A stretch of 64,000 nucleotides of DNA from positions 542,404 to 606,403 of the forward strand of contig NZ_JAMBOX010000002.1 of NCBI RefSeq assembly GCF_023715785.1. Reading direction: 5' to 3'. A program made the translations under genes and the position numbers. The notes beneath the pieces were generated by a model. It was not told the origin of the DNA and did no database searches. It saw only the letters and a program-made list of their open reading frames with translations. Shown here one piece after another: positions 51,983 to 60,956 of the stretch (position 1 is its first letter; each line of letters starts with the position of its first letter). Source of the stretch: Neobacillus niacini. GTDB lineage: Bacteria; Bacillota; Bacilli; Bacillales; Cytobacillaceae.

Positions 51983-52851
51983 ATCGTGAACTTCTCCTTT
52001 CCGGCGATACGCTTCGAAACAAAATATCCTAGTGCTTCGAACAAAAGCAAAGGCAATGTAAATAATAAAAGGCAAAGGGCAAGAGCCGCAATATTCCCAC
52101 CTCTAAATAGAAGAAATTCAAAAGCTTTGGTAAACCCTGGTATATTAAACATAAATTCGATTAAATAAATATTGGAAAGGATGATCCAAATGCTTGTTCG
52201 CAGCTGTAAAATCACCAGCGGTAGGGTATTGGGAACGAGATAACCAAAAAGAAGCTTAATCCGTCCAACCCCTTTTGCCTTTCCGAATAACACATAAATT
52301 TGATTCTCCTCCTCCTCCAAAATTTTGATCAAAAACTGGACAAATAAAAGAGTCGGCAGAAACGAAATGGTGACGGTCGGCACAAAATAAGGCCGATTAC
52401 CAAACACCCCATAAAGCTGCAAAAATTTCAACCCTGTTTTCTGGTAAAGGGTAATCACGAAAAACATAAATAGGAAAATGACCAATAAATCAGGAATCCC
52501 CTCAAATATATTGATTAATTTCTTAATAGAGTTTCTGATTTTTCTTGGAGCCATCATGACGCAAAAAGCAAGCAAGAGTCCCGCAATAATGACAACGAGA
52601 AGGCACAAAATCAGAATCGACATGGAATAACGGTAGCCATCAACTAGGTTTAGCCCTTGAAAAATTCCAAGGTTAGTTGATTCCTTAAAATGAAGCAGGA
52701 ATTGAACATCCGTTAGGAGGGAATTCCAAAAAGGTTCCAGATTCAAATTTAGTAATTTTTTTCCAAAGAATAGGATATATAGATTCATCATGATGACAAA
52801 TCCCATTATCATCAGAACAAGCCTTACTGGCAGCTTTAAAACCTGTTTCAT
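51979..52851 (-). CDS. ABC transporter permease (OppB-like), ECF-sigma operon
   Basis: 290 residues from ATG 52851 (GGGGTGG RBS). Six hydrophobic segments; the EAA loop is GKAKGVGRIKLLFGYLVPNTL. The N-terminal extracellular region is larger than in standard OppB and lacks the LPGDP motif, so it is a divergent member. First gene of the permease-permease-sigma-anti-sigma operon. Confidence 0.85.
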   Translation of the reverse strand: MKQVLKLPVRLVLMIMGFVIMMNLYILFFGKKLLNLNLEPFWNSLLTDVQFLLHFKESTNLGIFQGLNLVDGYRYSMSILILCLLVVIIAGLLLAFCVMMAPRKIRNSIKKLINIFEGIPDLLVIFLFMFFVITLYQKTGLKFLQLYGVFGNRPYFVPTVTISFLPTLLFVQFLIKILEEEENQIYVLFGKAKGVGRIKLLFGYLVPNTLPLVILQLRTSIWIILSNIYLIEFMFNIPGFTKAFEFLLFRGGNIAALALCLLLFTLPLLLFEALGYFVSKRIAGKEKFTI

Positions 52852-52900
52852 ATGTAAACCACCCCACAAACGATTGCACATTTTGGTATTTTTAAAATTA

Positions 52901-52927
52901 GACGACAGTAATGAGGTTTTCTGTTCA
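52901..52927 (-). promoter_or_regulatory. Candidate ECF sigma promoter
   Basis: Minus-strand -35 TGAACA (52922-52927), 17 nt, -10 CGTC (52901-52904), close to the TGAAAC-N16/17-CGTC pattern used by Bacillus ECF sigma factors. It is 50 nt upstream of the first permease gene. Confidence 0.6.
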
Positions 52928-52945
52928 TTTTTTAATAAAAAATTG

Positions 52946-52984
52946 AAAAAGCTTTCTAGGACGGTCTCCTAGAAAGCTTTTTTT
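52946..52984 (+). terminator. Perfect terminator-like hairpin upstream of cydA
   Basis: A perfect 16-bp stem (AAAAAGCTTTCTAGGA and its complement) with a 5-nt loop is followed by seven T on the + strand, 79 nt before cydA. No + gene precedes it for 3.5 kb, so it is either an orphan terminator or a leader attenuator of cydAB. Confidence 0.7.
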
Positions 52985-53062
52985 GGAGAATATTTCAAGC
53001 TGTGGAAAGGAAAACTAATTTCGTTGTGTGTTACTGACTACCCTGGAAAGGACTAATGAATA

Positions 53063-54424
53063 ATGGATGATATCCTAATCGCCCGATCCCTCTTTGGGAC
53101 TACGATGGCATTTCATATTATTTTTGCAACAATCGGTGTCGGGTTGCCATTAATGATTCTAACAGCAGAGCTGCTGTATCAAAGAACAAAAGATCAAGAT
53201 TATGTAGTTATGGCCAAAAGATGGACAAAGACATTTGCCGTTTTGCTTGGTGTTGGAATCCCCACCGGGACCATTGCCGGCGTGCAATTATCCTTGTTAT
53301 GGCCTGGATTTATGGAAGTAATCGGCCGGGTTATGCCGCTGCCATTCCAAATTGAAATTTATGCATTCTTTGTGGAAGCACTATTTATGTCTATCTATGT
53401 CTACGCAGCAGAGAGAATTCCCCCTTGGTTGCGGATCGTAAGTCTGGTGCTGGTTGCACTCGGTGCCCTTGCATCTGCCGTGTTGATTACAAACGTACAT
53501 GCCTTCCAAGGGACTCCAGCGGGCTTCCGTTATGAAGACGGAAAATTCCTTGATATTAATCCATGGGCTGCCTTTTTTAATCCAAGCTTCTATGTTTCTG
53601 CTTGGCATGTCGGCGTATCGGCGTATGTGGTTGGAGCATTTGTCGTAGCTTCTGTAGCTTCTTTTAAAATGTTGAAAAATTCGTTTGGCTCCCGAATTTA
53701 TCTTTTTCATCAAAAAGCCTTAACACTCGGACTCACGGTCGGTTGTATCTTTGCGTTCCTGACCGCCATAAGCGGTCATACCTCCGCTCAATATTTGCAT
53801 CGTTACCAGCCGGAAAAACTGGCGGCGGCAGAGGGATTGTTTGAAACCCAATCGCACGCGCCTCTGGCGATTGGAGGGTTCACCGACCGGGAAACGGAAG
53901 AAGTGAAATGGGCAATTGAAATTCCCTGGGCCTTAAGCTTTTTAGCAGATAACAGTTTTGACACAGTCGTAAAAGGACTACATGACTTTCCGGAAGAGGA
54001 ATGGCCGCCATTATTTATCCATACTCTGTTTAACGGGATGGTGGCAATTGGTTCCCTGCTAATTCTGATTCCACTTCTTGTATTAGGCTGGAAACGGATT
54101 TTAAAAAGACGTCATAATCCAAAATGGTTACTTTGGATTCTGGTTTCGACGGGCCCCCTTTCGGTTCTGGCCATTGAATTTGGCTGGATATTTGCCTGTA
54201 CCGGACGGCAGCCATGGGTGATTTACCGGATCTTAACGACAGCAGAAGCCGCTACTACCTCAAAGGGCATGGGCACCTTGTTCATATTATTTAGCGGTGT
54301 TTATTTCATTTTGGCAGCTGCAGTTGTATTTGTCCTGCTCTATTACTTCAGGAAAAATTCCGAAGTGGATGATTTAAAGCGGGCGGAACGTAAAAATGGA
54401 GAATTATACAGTACAAATACATAA
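53063..54424 (+). CDS. cydA: Cytochrome bd-type quinol oxidase subunit I (YthA/CioA-like)
   Basis: A 453-residue membrane protein with about nine helices. Heme-ligand regions: His18 in FHIIFATIGVG (b595), His in SAWHVGVSAYVVG (b558), and GRQPWVIYRILTTAEAA near the C-terminus. The quinol loop between helices 6 and 7 is short (LFETQSHAPLAIGG), the form seen in cyanide-insensitive CIO and B. subtilis YthA rather than E. coli CydA. It reduces O2 to water with quinol. AAGGA-type RBS. Confidence 0.92.
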   Translation: MDDILIARSLFGTTMAFHIIFATIGVGLPLMILTAELLYQRTKDQDYVVMAKRWTKTFAVLLGVGIPTGTIAGVQLSLLWPGFMEVIGRVMPLPFQIEIYAFFVEALFMSIYVYAAERIPPWLRIVSLVLVALGALASAVLITNVHAFQGTPAGFRYEDGKFLDINPWAAFFNPSFYVSAWHVGVSAYVVGAFVVASVASFKMLKNSFGSRIYLFHQKALTLGLTVGCIFAFLTAISGHTSAQYLHRYQPEKLAAAEGLFETQSHAPLAIGGFTDRETEEVKWAIEIPWALSFLADNSFDTVVKGLHDFPEEEWPPLFIHTLFNGMVAIGSLLILIPLLVLGWKRILKRRHNPKWLLWILVSTGPLSVLAIEFGWIFACTGRQPWVIYRILTTAEAATTSKGMGTLFILFSGVYFILAAAVVFVLLYYFRKNSEVDDLKRAERKNGELYSTNT

Positions 54425-54438
54425 GGGGGTAAAGCGAT

Positions 54439-55470
54439 ATGCCTGATGCTCTGATTGCGATTACCGTTCTGTGGGGGTTCGTTTTCATATACGCGGTCAT
54501 GGCTACCATGGATTTTGGCGCTGGATTTTGGTCGATGTTTTACATCAATCACGAAAGGACGCGAGCAACAAACATTGCGAACAGGTATCTGTCACCAACT
54601 TGGGAGGTGACCAACACCTTTATTGTAGCGCTCGTTGTTGCCTTAGTGAGCTTGTTTCCCAAGGCCACCTATACACTTGGAACGATCCTGCTTATCCCTG
54701 GAAGCATAATCCTGCTGCTGCTGGCCCTTAGAAGTGCATTTCTTGTTTTTTCTAATGCGATACCGGAATACAAAAAACCGTTAACGTATATATCTGGGAT
54801 CACAGGCATTATCATTCCTGGTCTGTTAATCAGTGTCCTGCCCATTACCCACGGCCATTATATTGAATATGGAGATGGAAATGCAACGTTAAATATGGTT
54901 AAATTATTTACCAGTCCAAACGAATATGCTTTTGTCGGTTTTGCCATCAGCAGCAGCCTATTTCTCTCATCATTGCTGCTAGCCGATTATTCTAAAGTCT
55001 CGGATGAGATGGACGCCTATCAGGTCTACTTGCGCGATGGGCGAATTCTTGGTCCGATTTCTTTGCTAATGGCATTTCTAATTATGTTGACATTAAAATA
55101 TGAGGCTGCTTGGTTGTACAATCGAATGATTGATAATATGCCGCTATTATGGGTATCTCTAGGGTTTTTTCTTTTAGTTGGTGTGGGGCTGTATTTTCCG
55201 AACCCTTTTGCAAAAGGCGTCAGAGGTATGCCGCGGCTAACAGTGATAGCCGCGACTGCACAATATTTGGTGGCTAGCTATGTTTACGGAAAAGCCCATT
55301 TGCCTTACATTGTATACCCAAATGTCACGATACACTCTGCGTTTACCGACCCCTACTCATTCCGAGTAGTGTTTATCACCTATATTGTCGGTTTCGCCAT
55401 CCTTTTCCCAGGTTTCTTCTACTTTTGGAGTCTTTTTATGCAGGATAAACGGTATTTGAAGAAAAAATGA
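54439..55470 (+). CDS. cydB: Cytochrome bd-type quinol oxidase subunit II (YthB/CioB-like)
   Basis: A 343-residue membrane subunit, 14 nt after cydA with AGGGGG RBS. ITVLWGFVFIYAVMATMDFG resembles the CydB start, followed by LSPTWEVTNTFIVALVVALV. The usual GxDLG motif is seen as MDFGAGFW. It completes the oxidase. The usual cydCD assembly transporter genes are not next to it, as in ythAB loci. Confidence 0.9.
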   Translation: MPDALIAITVLWGFVFIYAVMATMDFGAGFWSMFYINHERTRATNIANRYLSPTWEVTNTFIVALVVALVSLFPKATYTLGTILLIPGSIILLLLALRSAFLVFSNAIPEYKKPLTYISGITGIIIPGLLISVLPITHGHYIEYGDGNATLNMVKLFTSPNEYAFVGFAISSSLFLSSLLLADYSKVSDEMDAYQVYLRDGRILGPISLLMAFLIMLTLKYEAAWLYNRMIDNMPLLWVSLGFFLLVGVGLYFPNPFAKGVRGMPRLTVIAATAQYLVASYVYGKAHLPYIVYPNVTIHSAFTDPYSFRVVFITYIVGFAILFPGFFYFWSLFMQDKRYLKKK

Positions 55471-55505
55471 ATAAAATAAACGATTCACATTAGATGGATT
55501 TAGAA

Positions 55506-55535
55506 CCTTCTCAGAATAATTTGAGAAGGCTTTTT
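55506..55535. terminator. Terminator of cydAB
   Basis: CCTTCTCA / TGAGAAGG stem with 8-nt loop and T-run on the + strand, directly before the convergent thioesterase gene. Confidence 0.8.
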
Positions 55536-55536
55536 A

Positions 55537-55938
55537 TTAATTTCTGAAAATCATATAAGTTGCAGTTCCAGAAGCAATTAATTTTCCCATATCATTAACA
55601 ATTTCCGCCTCGCCAAGAACAAGATTTCTGCCTTTATGTTTGATCCTTCCTTTGCAGATTAGTTTTTCACCCTTTCCTGGCCTTAAAAAGTTAGTTTTCA
55701 ATTCCACTGTTGACGCAGCCTCATGTTCCTCGAGCATTGGCGTTAAAGCTGTGCCAACCGCAGCGTCGATTAATGTAGCCTGGATTCCGCCATGAACGCT
55801 TCCATGGATTTGCAGCAACTGTTGTGTAATTTTTAGCTCCACTTCTGAATAACCCGGAATCGACTTCTTTATTTCCATGCCAATATGTTTCCATACCGGT
55901 GTATCCGCAATCTGCTGGCTTCTTTTAGCTATTTCCAT
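55537..55938 (-). CDS. PaaI-family hot-dog thioesterase
   Basis: 133 residues from ATG 55938 (GGAGG 5 nt upstream). The core IHGSVHGGIQATLIDAAVGTA is the PaaI/YbgC-like active-site helix, with LKTNFLRPGKGEKLICKGRI as the next strand pair. It hydrolyses acyl- or aryl-CoA thioesters; substrate unknown. Single gene. Confidence 0.88.
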   Translation of the reverse strand: MEIAKRSQQIADTPVWKHIGMEIKKSIPGYSEVELKITQQLLQIHGSVHGGIQATLIDAAVGTALTPMLEEHEAASTVELKTNFLRPGKGEKLICKGRIKHKGRNLVLGEAEIVNDMGKLIASGTATYMIFRN

Positions 55939-56076
55939 TTTAACCTCCAAAGGATTGGTTGCAATATTCTAAATAGTTTATCCCGTGAGGTCATTATAGT
56001 ATTAATTTAATTGAGAAACCAGTTTTTAATTCGTTGGATTTTATCGCAAGACTGGGTACGGCCTGGTGCTCACACG

Positions 56077-57927
56077 TTAATTGTCCAGGATGTTAACCTT
56101 ATACTGCTCGAGCCAGCTGTTTAATTGAACAAAATAAGCCAGCAGCTGCGGACCGGTCATCAACTGCCCGAACCATGGAGTTTTAAACGATGAGCCGTTG
56201 GAATCGATAATGTCTTTGAGCTTCTGTTTGGAAACCAATTCAAGGATTGGGGAAGATTTTTGGTCAAGGATGTCGCTGAGCTTATTTTTTACGAGATTGG
56301 TATATTCAGGGTGATGGGTTTTGGGATAGGGGCTCTTTTTCCGGTAAAGGACATCATCGGGAAGCACACCCTCCAGAGCCTTTCGCAAAAGTCCCTTCTC
56401 GCGGCCATTCAGCATTTTCATGTCCCACGGAATATTCCAGGCATATTCGACAAGACGATGGTCTGCAAACGGGACGCGAACCTCCAGACTTGCCCCCATG
56501 CTCATGCGGTCCTTTCGCTCCAACAATGATGCCATAAACCAAGCCATATTAAGATAAAACATTTCGCGGCGCCGAGCTTCCAATGAGGTTTCTCCATCAA
56601 GCTTCGGGACCTCTCGCAGCGTTTCTTGATATCGGTCCATAGCATAAGATTTTAAATGTAGTTTCTGCTTCCAAGAAGGGTTTAGCAACTGCTGCCGTTC
56701 CTCCAAGGATTGCATCCATGGAAAACCTTCTCTTTCCAGAAGTTCCTCACGATAAAACCAAGGGTAGCCGCCAAATATTTCATCGGCGCATTCACCCGAC
56801 AACGCGACTGTATAGTCCTGCTTGATCCGCTCGCAAAACCACAACAGGGAGGAATCCACATCGGCCATTCCCGGCAGATCTCTAACCGAAACGGCATCCT
56901 CTAAGCGACCGATTAGCTCGTTGTTATCAATCACCTCTGAGTGATGAATCGACCCTAAAAATTGCTGCATTTTTTCAATCCACGGTTTATCTTGGTCGGG
57001 CTGAAACGATGTCGCTTTGAAAAATTCATCATTTCGTTCATAATCGATGGAATACGTATGAAGAGTACCCCGCCCTTCCTTTTTGAAATAGTCACTGGCA
57101 ATTGCGCTGATGGCACTGGAATCAACTCCGCCTGACAAAAATGTGCAAACCGGAACATCCGCCACCAATTGGCGCTCAACTGCATCTTTAACCAGAAATT
57201 TTACCTGATCAATGGTTTCAGATAGTGAATGAGGATGCTCTTTGCTTTCGACATTCCAGTACCTTCTGATTCTGGCCCCATTTTTATCATAGATAAGGAC
57301 GTGAGCGGGTCGAAGTTCGTCGATGCCTCGGAACACTCCGTGGCCCGGTGTTCGCGATGGCCCTAATGCAAGAATCTCCTGCAGCCCTTCCCGGTTGACC
57401 TCTGTCCTTACTAACGGATGAGCGAGGATGGCTATTAATTCCGACGCGAACAGCAGCGAGCCATTTCCTTCCTTATAAAAAAGCGGTTTGACACCAAGGC
57501 GGTCCCTGGCCATAAACAGCTTTTGTTTGGAATGGTCCCAAATGGCAAATGCGTAAATGCCATTCAGGTGGTCAACACAGTGTTCGCCCCACTCTATATA
57601 AGCCGTCAACAACACTTCTGTGTCGGAGTGTGACTCAAAATGATGCCCACTCTTCAGCAACTCCTTGCGAATATCTTCCGTATTGTAAAGTTCACCGTTA
57701 TAAACCATCGTATAGGGATGCCCGTTTTTCAATTTGGTCATCGGCTGTTTGCCTCCAGTGGGGTCGACGACAACTAACCGTTTGTGAGCAAGTGCCACTT
57801 GCGTGGCGGACCAAATATCGGAGTCGTCCGGCCCCCGCTTGCTTAGGGTTTCCGTCATCTTTCTAATGGTGTCTTGCTGTTTCGTGAGATCCTGTCTCCA
57901 GTCAACCCAACCTGTAATACCGCACAT
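56077..57927 (-). CDS. asnB: Asparagine synthase (glutamine-hydrolysing)
   Basis: 616 residues, the size of B. subtilis AsnO/YisO. The N-terminal glutaminase domain starts CGITGWVDW with the catalytic Cys at position 2, followed by LAHKRLVVVDPTGGKQPM and MVYNGELYNTEDIRKELL. The synthetase domain has the PP-loop FLSGGVDSSAISAIASD, then ALSGECADEIFGGYPWF. It makes Asn from Asp, Gln and ATP. An AT-rich dyad (58028-58048) lies upstream. Confidence 0.94.
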   Translation of the reverse strand: MCGITGWVDWRQDLTKQQDTIRKMTETLSKRGPDDSDIWSATQVALAHKRLVVVDPTGGKQPMTKLKNGHPYTMVYNGELYNTEDIRKELLKSGHHFESHSDTEVLLTAYIEWGEHCVDHLNGIYAFAIWDHSKQKLFMARDRLGVKPLFYKEGNGSLLFASELIAILAHPLVRTEVNREGLQEILALGPSRTPGHGVFRGIDELRPAHVLIYDKNGARIRRYWNVESKEHPHSLSETIDQVKFLVKDAVERQLVADVPVCTFLSGGVDSSAISAIASDYFKKEGRGTLHTYSIDYERNDEFFKATSFQPDQDKPWIEKMQQFLGSIHHSEVIDNNELIGRLEDAVSVRDLPGMADVDSSLLWFCERIKQDYTVALSGECADEIFGGYPWFYREELLEREGFPWMQSLEERQQLLNPSWKQKLHLKSYAMDRYQETLREVPKLDGETSLEARRREMFYLNMAWFMASLLERKDRMSMGASLEVRVPFADHRLVEYAWNIPWDMKMLNGREKGLLRKALEGVLPDDVLYRKKSPYPKTHHPEYTNLVKNKLSDILDQKSSPILELVSKQKLKDIIDSNGSSFKTPWFGQLMTGPQLLAYFVQLNSWLEQYKVNILDN

Positions 57928-58027
57928 GATGCATCCCTCTCTCTGAAAAAATCATAACCTTTAACCTTTGATGATTTTCATCATATGTCATTACTTTTAA
58001 TCTAAACAATATTCGTTTTATATAGAT

Positions 58028-58048
58028 TTAATCTCATATCGAGATTAA
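58028..58048. promoter_or_regulatory. Inverted repeat upstream of asnB
   Basis: TTAATCTC / GAGATTAA with a 5-nt centre, about 100 nt upstream of the asnB start. Possible operator; no regulator can be named. Confidence 0.3.
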
Positions 58049-58075
58049 TCAATGAAGGCTTTACCTTACACACAC

Positions 58076-58105
58076 AAAAAAATGCCAGAAGGTCTCCCCC
58101 TGGCA
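58076..58105 (-). terminator. Terminator of the 58116 gene
   Basis: TGCCAG / CTGGCA with an 11-nt loop followed by seven U on the minus strand. Confidence 0.75.
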
Positions 58106-58115
58106 GCAAATTCAT

Positions 58116-59162
58116 TTACCTATTTTCCATTTTATCTTTTAAAACCTGTTTAAATCTCATCGGATCGTCGACGCGAATCGCCACTTTTGAAACCTGTTTT
58201 TTCATTCCCATAATCAAAGTCGCTTCGACAGGCTGCTTTAATTTTAAAATAACATCCGGATGGACTTCTTCCATATCTCGCGCAATGAAATCGATAGTAT
58301 CTTTGGAAAGCTTTTGTTTTAATTGCTCTGGTTCTTCGATGATTTCCTCAATGTCGGACAAATTGATTTTCATGCGCTTCATTAAACCAAGCGAAACATA
58401 AATGTTTTCCTCTGACACCACCAACGGATTGTGGCGCACAGCCTGAATGTCGCCCAAAAAGAAAATAACCGTATAGACGTTAAGGACCAGCATAATAATC
58501 GATAATACTACTGACTTATCATGAAATAACCAGTGCAGTCCAACCATTTCAAGCACAGTCGCATGAATCAGCATGATTTGAAACGCAATTAAACTGGATT
58601 TTTGATGCAAGGTAAACATAGTAGGACCGACTGGCGGTTTCTTTCGCCAGGTTGTAAAAGCGTAGTAGAACATGAGCATCTCAGAGCAAATAACGCGTAT
58701 AATCTGGTAGGACTTGACTTGCTTTTCTACGGCTGTTGAAAAAGAATACAGCACCGGCAGCGAACTTTCCTTTACGGAACGGACGATGTTCGGCATATAT
58801 TGAAACAAAGACACGAGAACCAAAATCTCCAGCAGGAGAAACCCGCCTTCAACGGCAAACCCGAACCAAGTGATCGCTTCAAATGGAGCTAAATACTCCA
58901 TCGGAATGAGGAATCGGACCAAAACCAGGCCGCCGGCAATCCCCAAAAAGAGGTTTTTCCAATTCAACTTTCGTTTCCAACCCAAAAATAATAACGGGGC
59001 AATCAGGGCCAAATCAATCATGGAAGCCACTACCATTATATTCGTATTTTCCGGTAAAGTCAGGTTTCCAAATGCAGTATGATACAAAGTATAATTTGCT
59101 GCTAACACAAACAGAAGCAATATCAGCAATACATTTCGGTTGAGAGTCCTTTTGAACACCAT
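58116..59162 (-). CDS. Multi-pass membrane protein of unknown function
   Basis: 348 residues from ATG 59162. The longer frame (ATG at 59192) is unlikely because that ATG overlaps a perfect -10 TATAAT. About eight hydrophobic segments in the first 240 residues (LLILLLFVLAANYTLYHTAF, LFLGIAGGLVLVRFLI, ILVLVSLFQYM) precede a cytosolic C-terminal domain of about 110 residues with MKINLSDIEEIIEEPEQL. Similar Bacillus proteins are sometimes labelled as monooxygenase, without evidence. Function unknown. Confidence 0.75.
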   Translation of the reverse strand: MVFKRTLNRNVLLILLLFVLAANYTLYHTAFGNLTLPENTNIMVVASMIDLALIAPLLFLGWKRKLNWKNLFLGIAGGLVLVRFLIPMEYLAPFEAITWFGFAVEGGFLLLEILVLVSLFQYMPNIVRSVKESSLPVLYSFSTAVEKQVKSYQIIRVICSEMLMFYYAFTTWRKKPPVGPTMFTLHQKSSLIAFQIMLIHATVLEMVGLHWLFHDKSVVLSIIMLVLNVYTVIFFLGDIQAVRHNPLVVSEENIYVSLGLMKRMKINLSDIEEIIEEPEQLKQKLSKDTIDFIARDMEEVHPDVILKLKQPVEATLIMGMKKQVSKVAIRVDDPMRFKQVLKDKMENR

Positions 59163-59190
59163 AGAGGTCACCCTACCCTTTTTTTCTTTC

Positions 59191-59196
59191 ATTATA
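59191..59196 (-). promoter_or_regulatory. -10 box that decides the start of the 58116 gene
   Basis: TATAAT on the minus strand overlaps the first in-frame ATG, so transcription should begin after it and translation at 59162 (AGGGTAGGGTG upstream). The -35 is weak. Confidence 0.5.
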
Positions 59197-59248
59197 CCAT
59201 ATATTACCTATTAGAATAATATAAACTACCCATTGCATTAAAGTCTTA

Positions 59249-60085
59249 CTATTTCGAAAAATCATTCATATTCCGGTTGACAAACTGTGATCCCTTTCTC
59301 ATATTCCTGATAATAAGAACAGCAACAGCTCCGTAAAGAATCAGCTGAACGATTCCAGTGTCTCCTGTCAGGATTTCCGCGTACGAAGAATCACTTTCAG
59401 TAACTAATCTAAAGCGGGCCCAAGCCACGTTGTGGACAGCATGGATTATGGCAGCCGGCCAAACACTATTTGTAGCCATTCGTACATGCCCAATTAAAAT
59501 TCCGACAATCGTTAATGATACAAGAAATAGCGGGAATACCACCCAACCGCTTCCTTCGGCATGGTAAACGTCGGTAAGCAGGATGAGCGGCAGGTGCCAG
59601 CAGCCATGAATGAATCCAGACAGGACTAGCGCACGAATATTGCCAAGGCGCTGCAAATGTGGGAGAAGATAGCCGCGCCAGCCGATTTCCTCAAAGAGTG
59701 AAAAAGTAACAGTGTAGATCAACAGCATTGGGATCGTCGCCATGATCATGGTAACCGGGCTCATGCCTTTTAGGTTGGCAGTTGTGATTTCCCCTATCCC
59801 CGTAACCCATAGAATACTATATCCAACCAGATGAACAACAACTGGAGCAACGAACGCAAATCCCCATTTTTTCAGCCCAAGCTTATGGACCCCAAGTGGT
59901 ACCCATCCCGATTTACTGTACCCATCACGGGTGACAATAAACATCATGATCAGCACCGTAATAACTGGTGAGAACATATACACTTCCCCGCTGATTCCCG
60001 GCAATTGCGAAAACAGGCCAGCCAAAGCGATGACAATAACCGTATAAATCATACTCTTTGCTAATGAACTTAAATTCTTAAACAT
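59249..60085 (-). CDS. CPBP family intramembrane glutamic endopeptidase (CAAX-like)
   Basis: 278 residues from ATG 60085, with AAAGGAG 9 nt upstream. Eight or so helices. Active-site motifs: FEEIGWRGYLLP (EExxxR), SGFIHGCWHLPL (FxxxH) and IHAVHNVAWA (HxxxN). Members cleave prenylated or peptide substrates in the membrane; in Gram-positives some give bacteriocin self-immunity, but no bacteriocin genes are visible here. Confidence 0.88.
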   Translation of the reverse strand: MFKNLSSLAKSMIYTVIVIALAGLFSQLPGISGEVYMFSPVITVLIMMFIVTRDGYSKSGWVPLGVHKLGLKKWGFAFVAPVVVHLVGYSILWVTGIGEITTANLKGMSPVTMIMATIPMLLIYTVTFSLFEEIGWRGYLLPHLQRLGNIRALVLSGFIHGCWHLPLILLTDVYHAEGSGWVVFPLFLVSLTIVGILIGHVRMATNSVWPAAIIHAVHNVAWARFRLVTESDSSYAEILTGDTGIVQLILYGAVAVLIIRNMRKGSQFVNRNMNDFSK

Positions 60086-60181
60086 GATTTCCATCTCCTT
60101 TTTCTTGATAGTTTGATAATAGGAAATAAAAGTCACGGAATTAGAGTGCACTTTGTCACTTAAAGGTCATATCAAAGTCAT

Positions 60182-60219
60182 AAAAAAAGGCACAAATCTC
60201 TTATCGATTCATGCCTTTT
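60182..60219 (-). terminator. Terminator of the sirtuin-DUF429 operon
   Basis: AAAAGGCA / TGCCTTTT stem with 19-nt loop and a U-run of seven on the minus strand, about 70 nt past the stop at 60287. Confidence 0.7.
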
Positions 60220-60286
60220 GGTTATCTTATTTTCTTCGCGTGGCTTATTTAGGAAAAAATCAGCTGGTATAAAATTCAAACGGAGC

Positions 60287-60940
60287 CTAACAACAATAAT
60301 CAAAAGGATGAAGTGGCAGTTCAGCTGGAAACAGCCATCTCGGTTTTAACTCCTTCCAGTGCCAGGCTCCCAAAGCAGCCGCACAGGCATCAATAAAATG
60401 ACTTTCTTTTTCGATAAAATCAGGAAGATGCCTTAGGTTCTGTTCCTCAAACCAATTTTTTATAAAAGACCTTGCCGTGACGTTTTGTTTGTAATGTAAA
60501 ACATGCTCAAAGTCCTCCCGTGAAAGCCGTGACCCAATTACGGCACCCGGATGCACTTCCACGATAGATGCCGGATTCGAGGTTCTCATATTTTCAATTT
60601 CCCTACTAAGCCTAATCCCCCTCAAAGTCAGATAGACCATTTTGGTCATTGTCGGTGTCATGATCGATCCAGACCTCATCCCCAATGAAACAATAAACTT
60701 CCTTAATGCTTTATCACCTGGTCTGTCTCCTCCGCCGTCTTGATAGGATAGTGGGGCGTCGATTCCTACTACCACCTCATCCAACCGACTTTGAGAGTGA
60801 ATTTCGTTTAATATCTCCCTATCGCTGATATCGCTTAACAGCTTAATAAAAATTAATTGACCCTCTTGTTTTTCGAAAATCGTTAATACTGTATCCTTGT
60901 GATTGCTTGGTCCAGATAAATCAATGCCAATAACCCTCAT
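60287..60940 (-). CDS. DUF429 domain protein
   Basis: 217 residues beginning VIGIDLSGPSNHKDTVLTIF and VVGIDAPLSYQDGGGDRPGD, the DUF429 signature with an RNase-H/actin-like fold (two acidic DL/DAP motifs). The family is predicted to be nuclease-like; no activity is proven to my knowledge. It lies 16 nt downstream of the sirtuin and is probably co-transcribed. Confidence 0.85.
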   Translation of the reverse strand: MRVIGIDLSGPSNHKDTVLTIFEKQEGQLIFIKLLSDISDREILNEIHSQSRLDEVVVGIDAPLSYQDGGGDRPGDKALRKFIVSLGMRSGSIMTPTMTKMVYLTLRGIRLSREIENMRTSNPASIVEVHPGAVIGSRLSREDFEHVLHYKQNVTARSFIKNWFEEQNLRHLPDFIEKESHFIDACAAALGAWHWKELKPRWLFPAELPLHPFDYCC

Positions 60941-60956
60941 ACAACTTCATCTCTCT

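Noticed and set aside
59163..59192. ATG at 59192 as start of the membrane protein
   Set aside because: It overlaps a perfect -10 TATAAT on the same strand, so it would not be in the transcript.
60182..60219. A bacteriocin or immunity locus beside the CPBP protease
   Set aside because: No small leader-peptide gene, modification enzyme or exporter is present around it.
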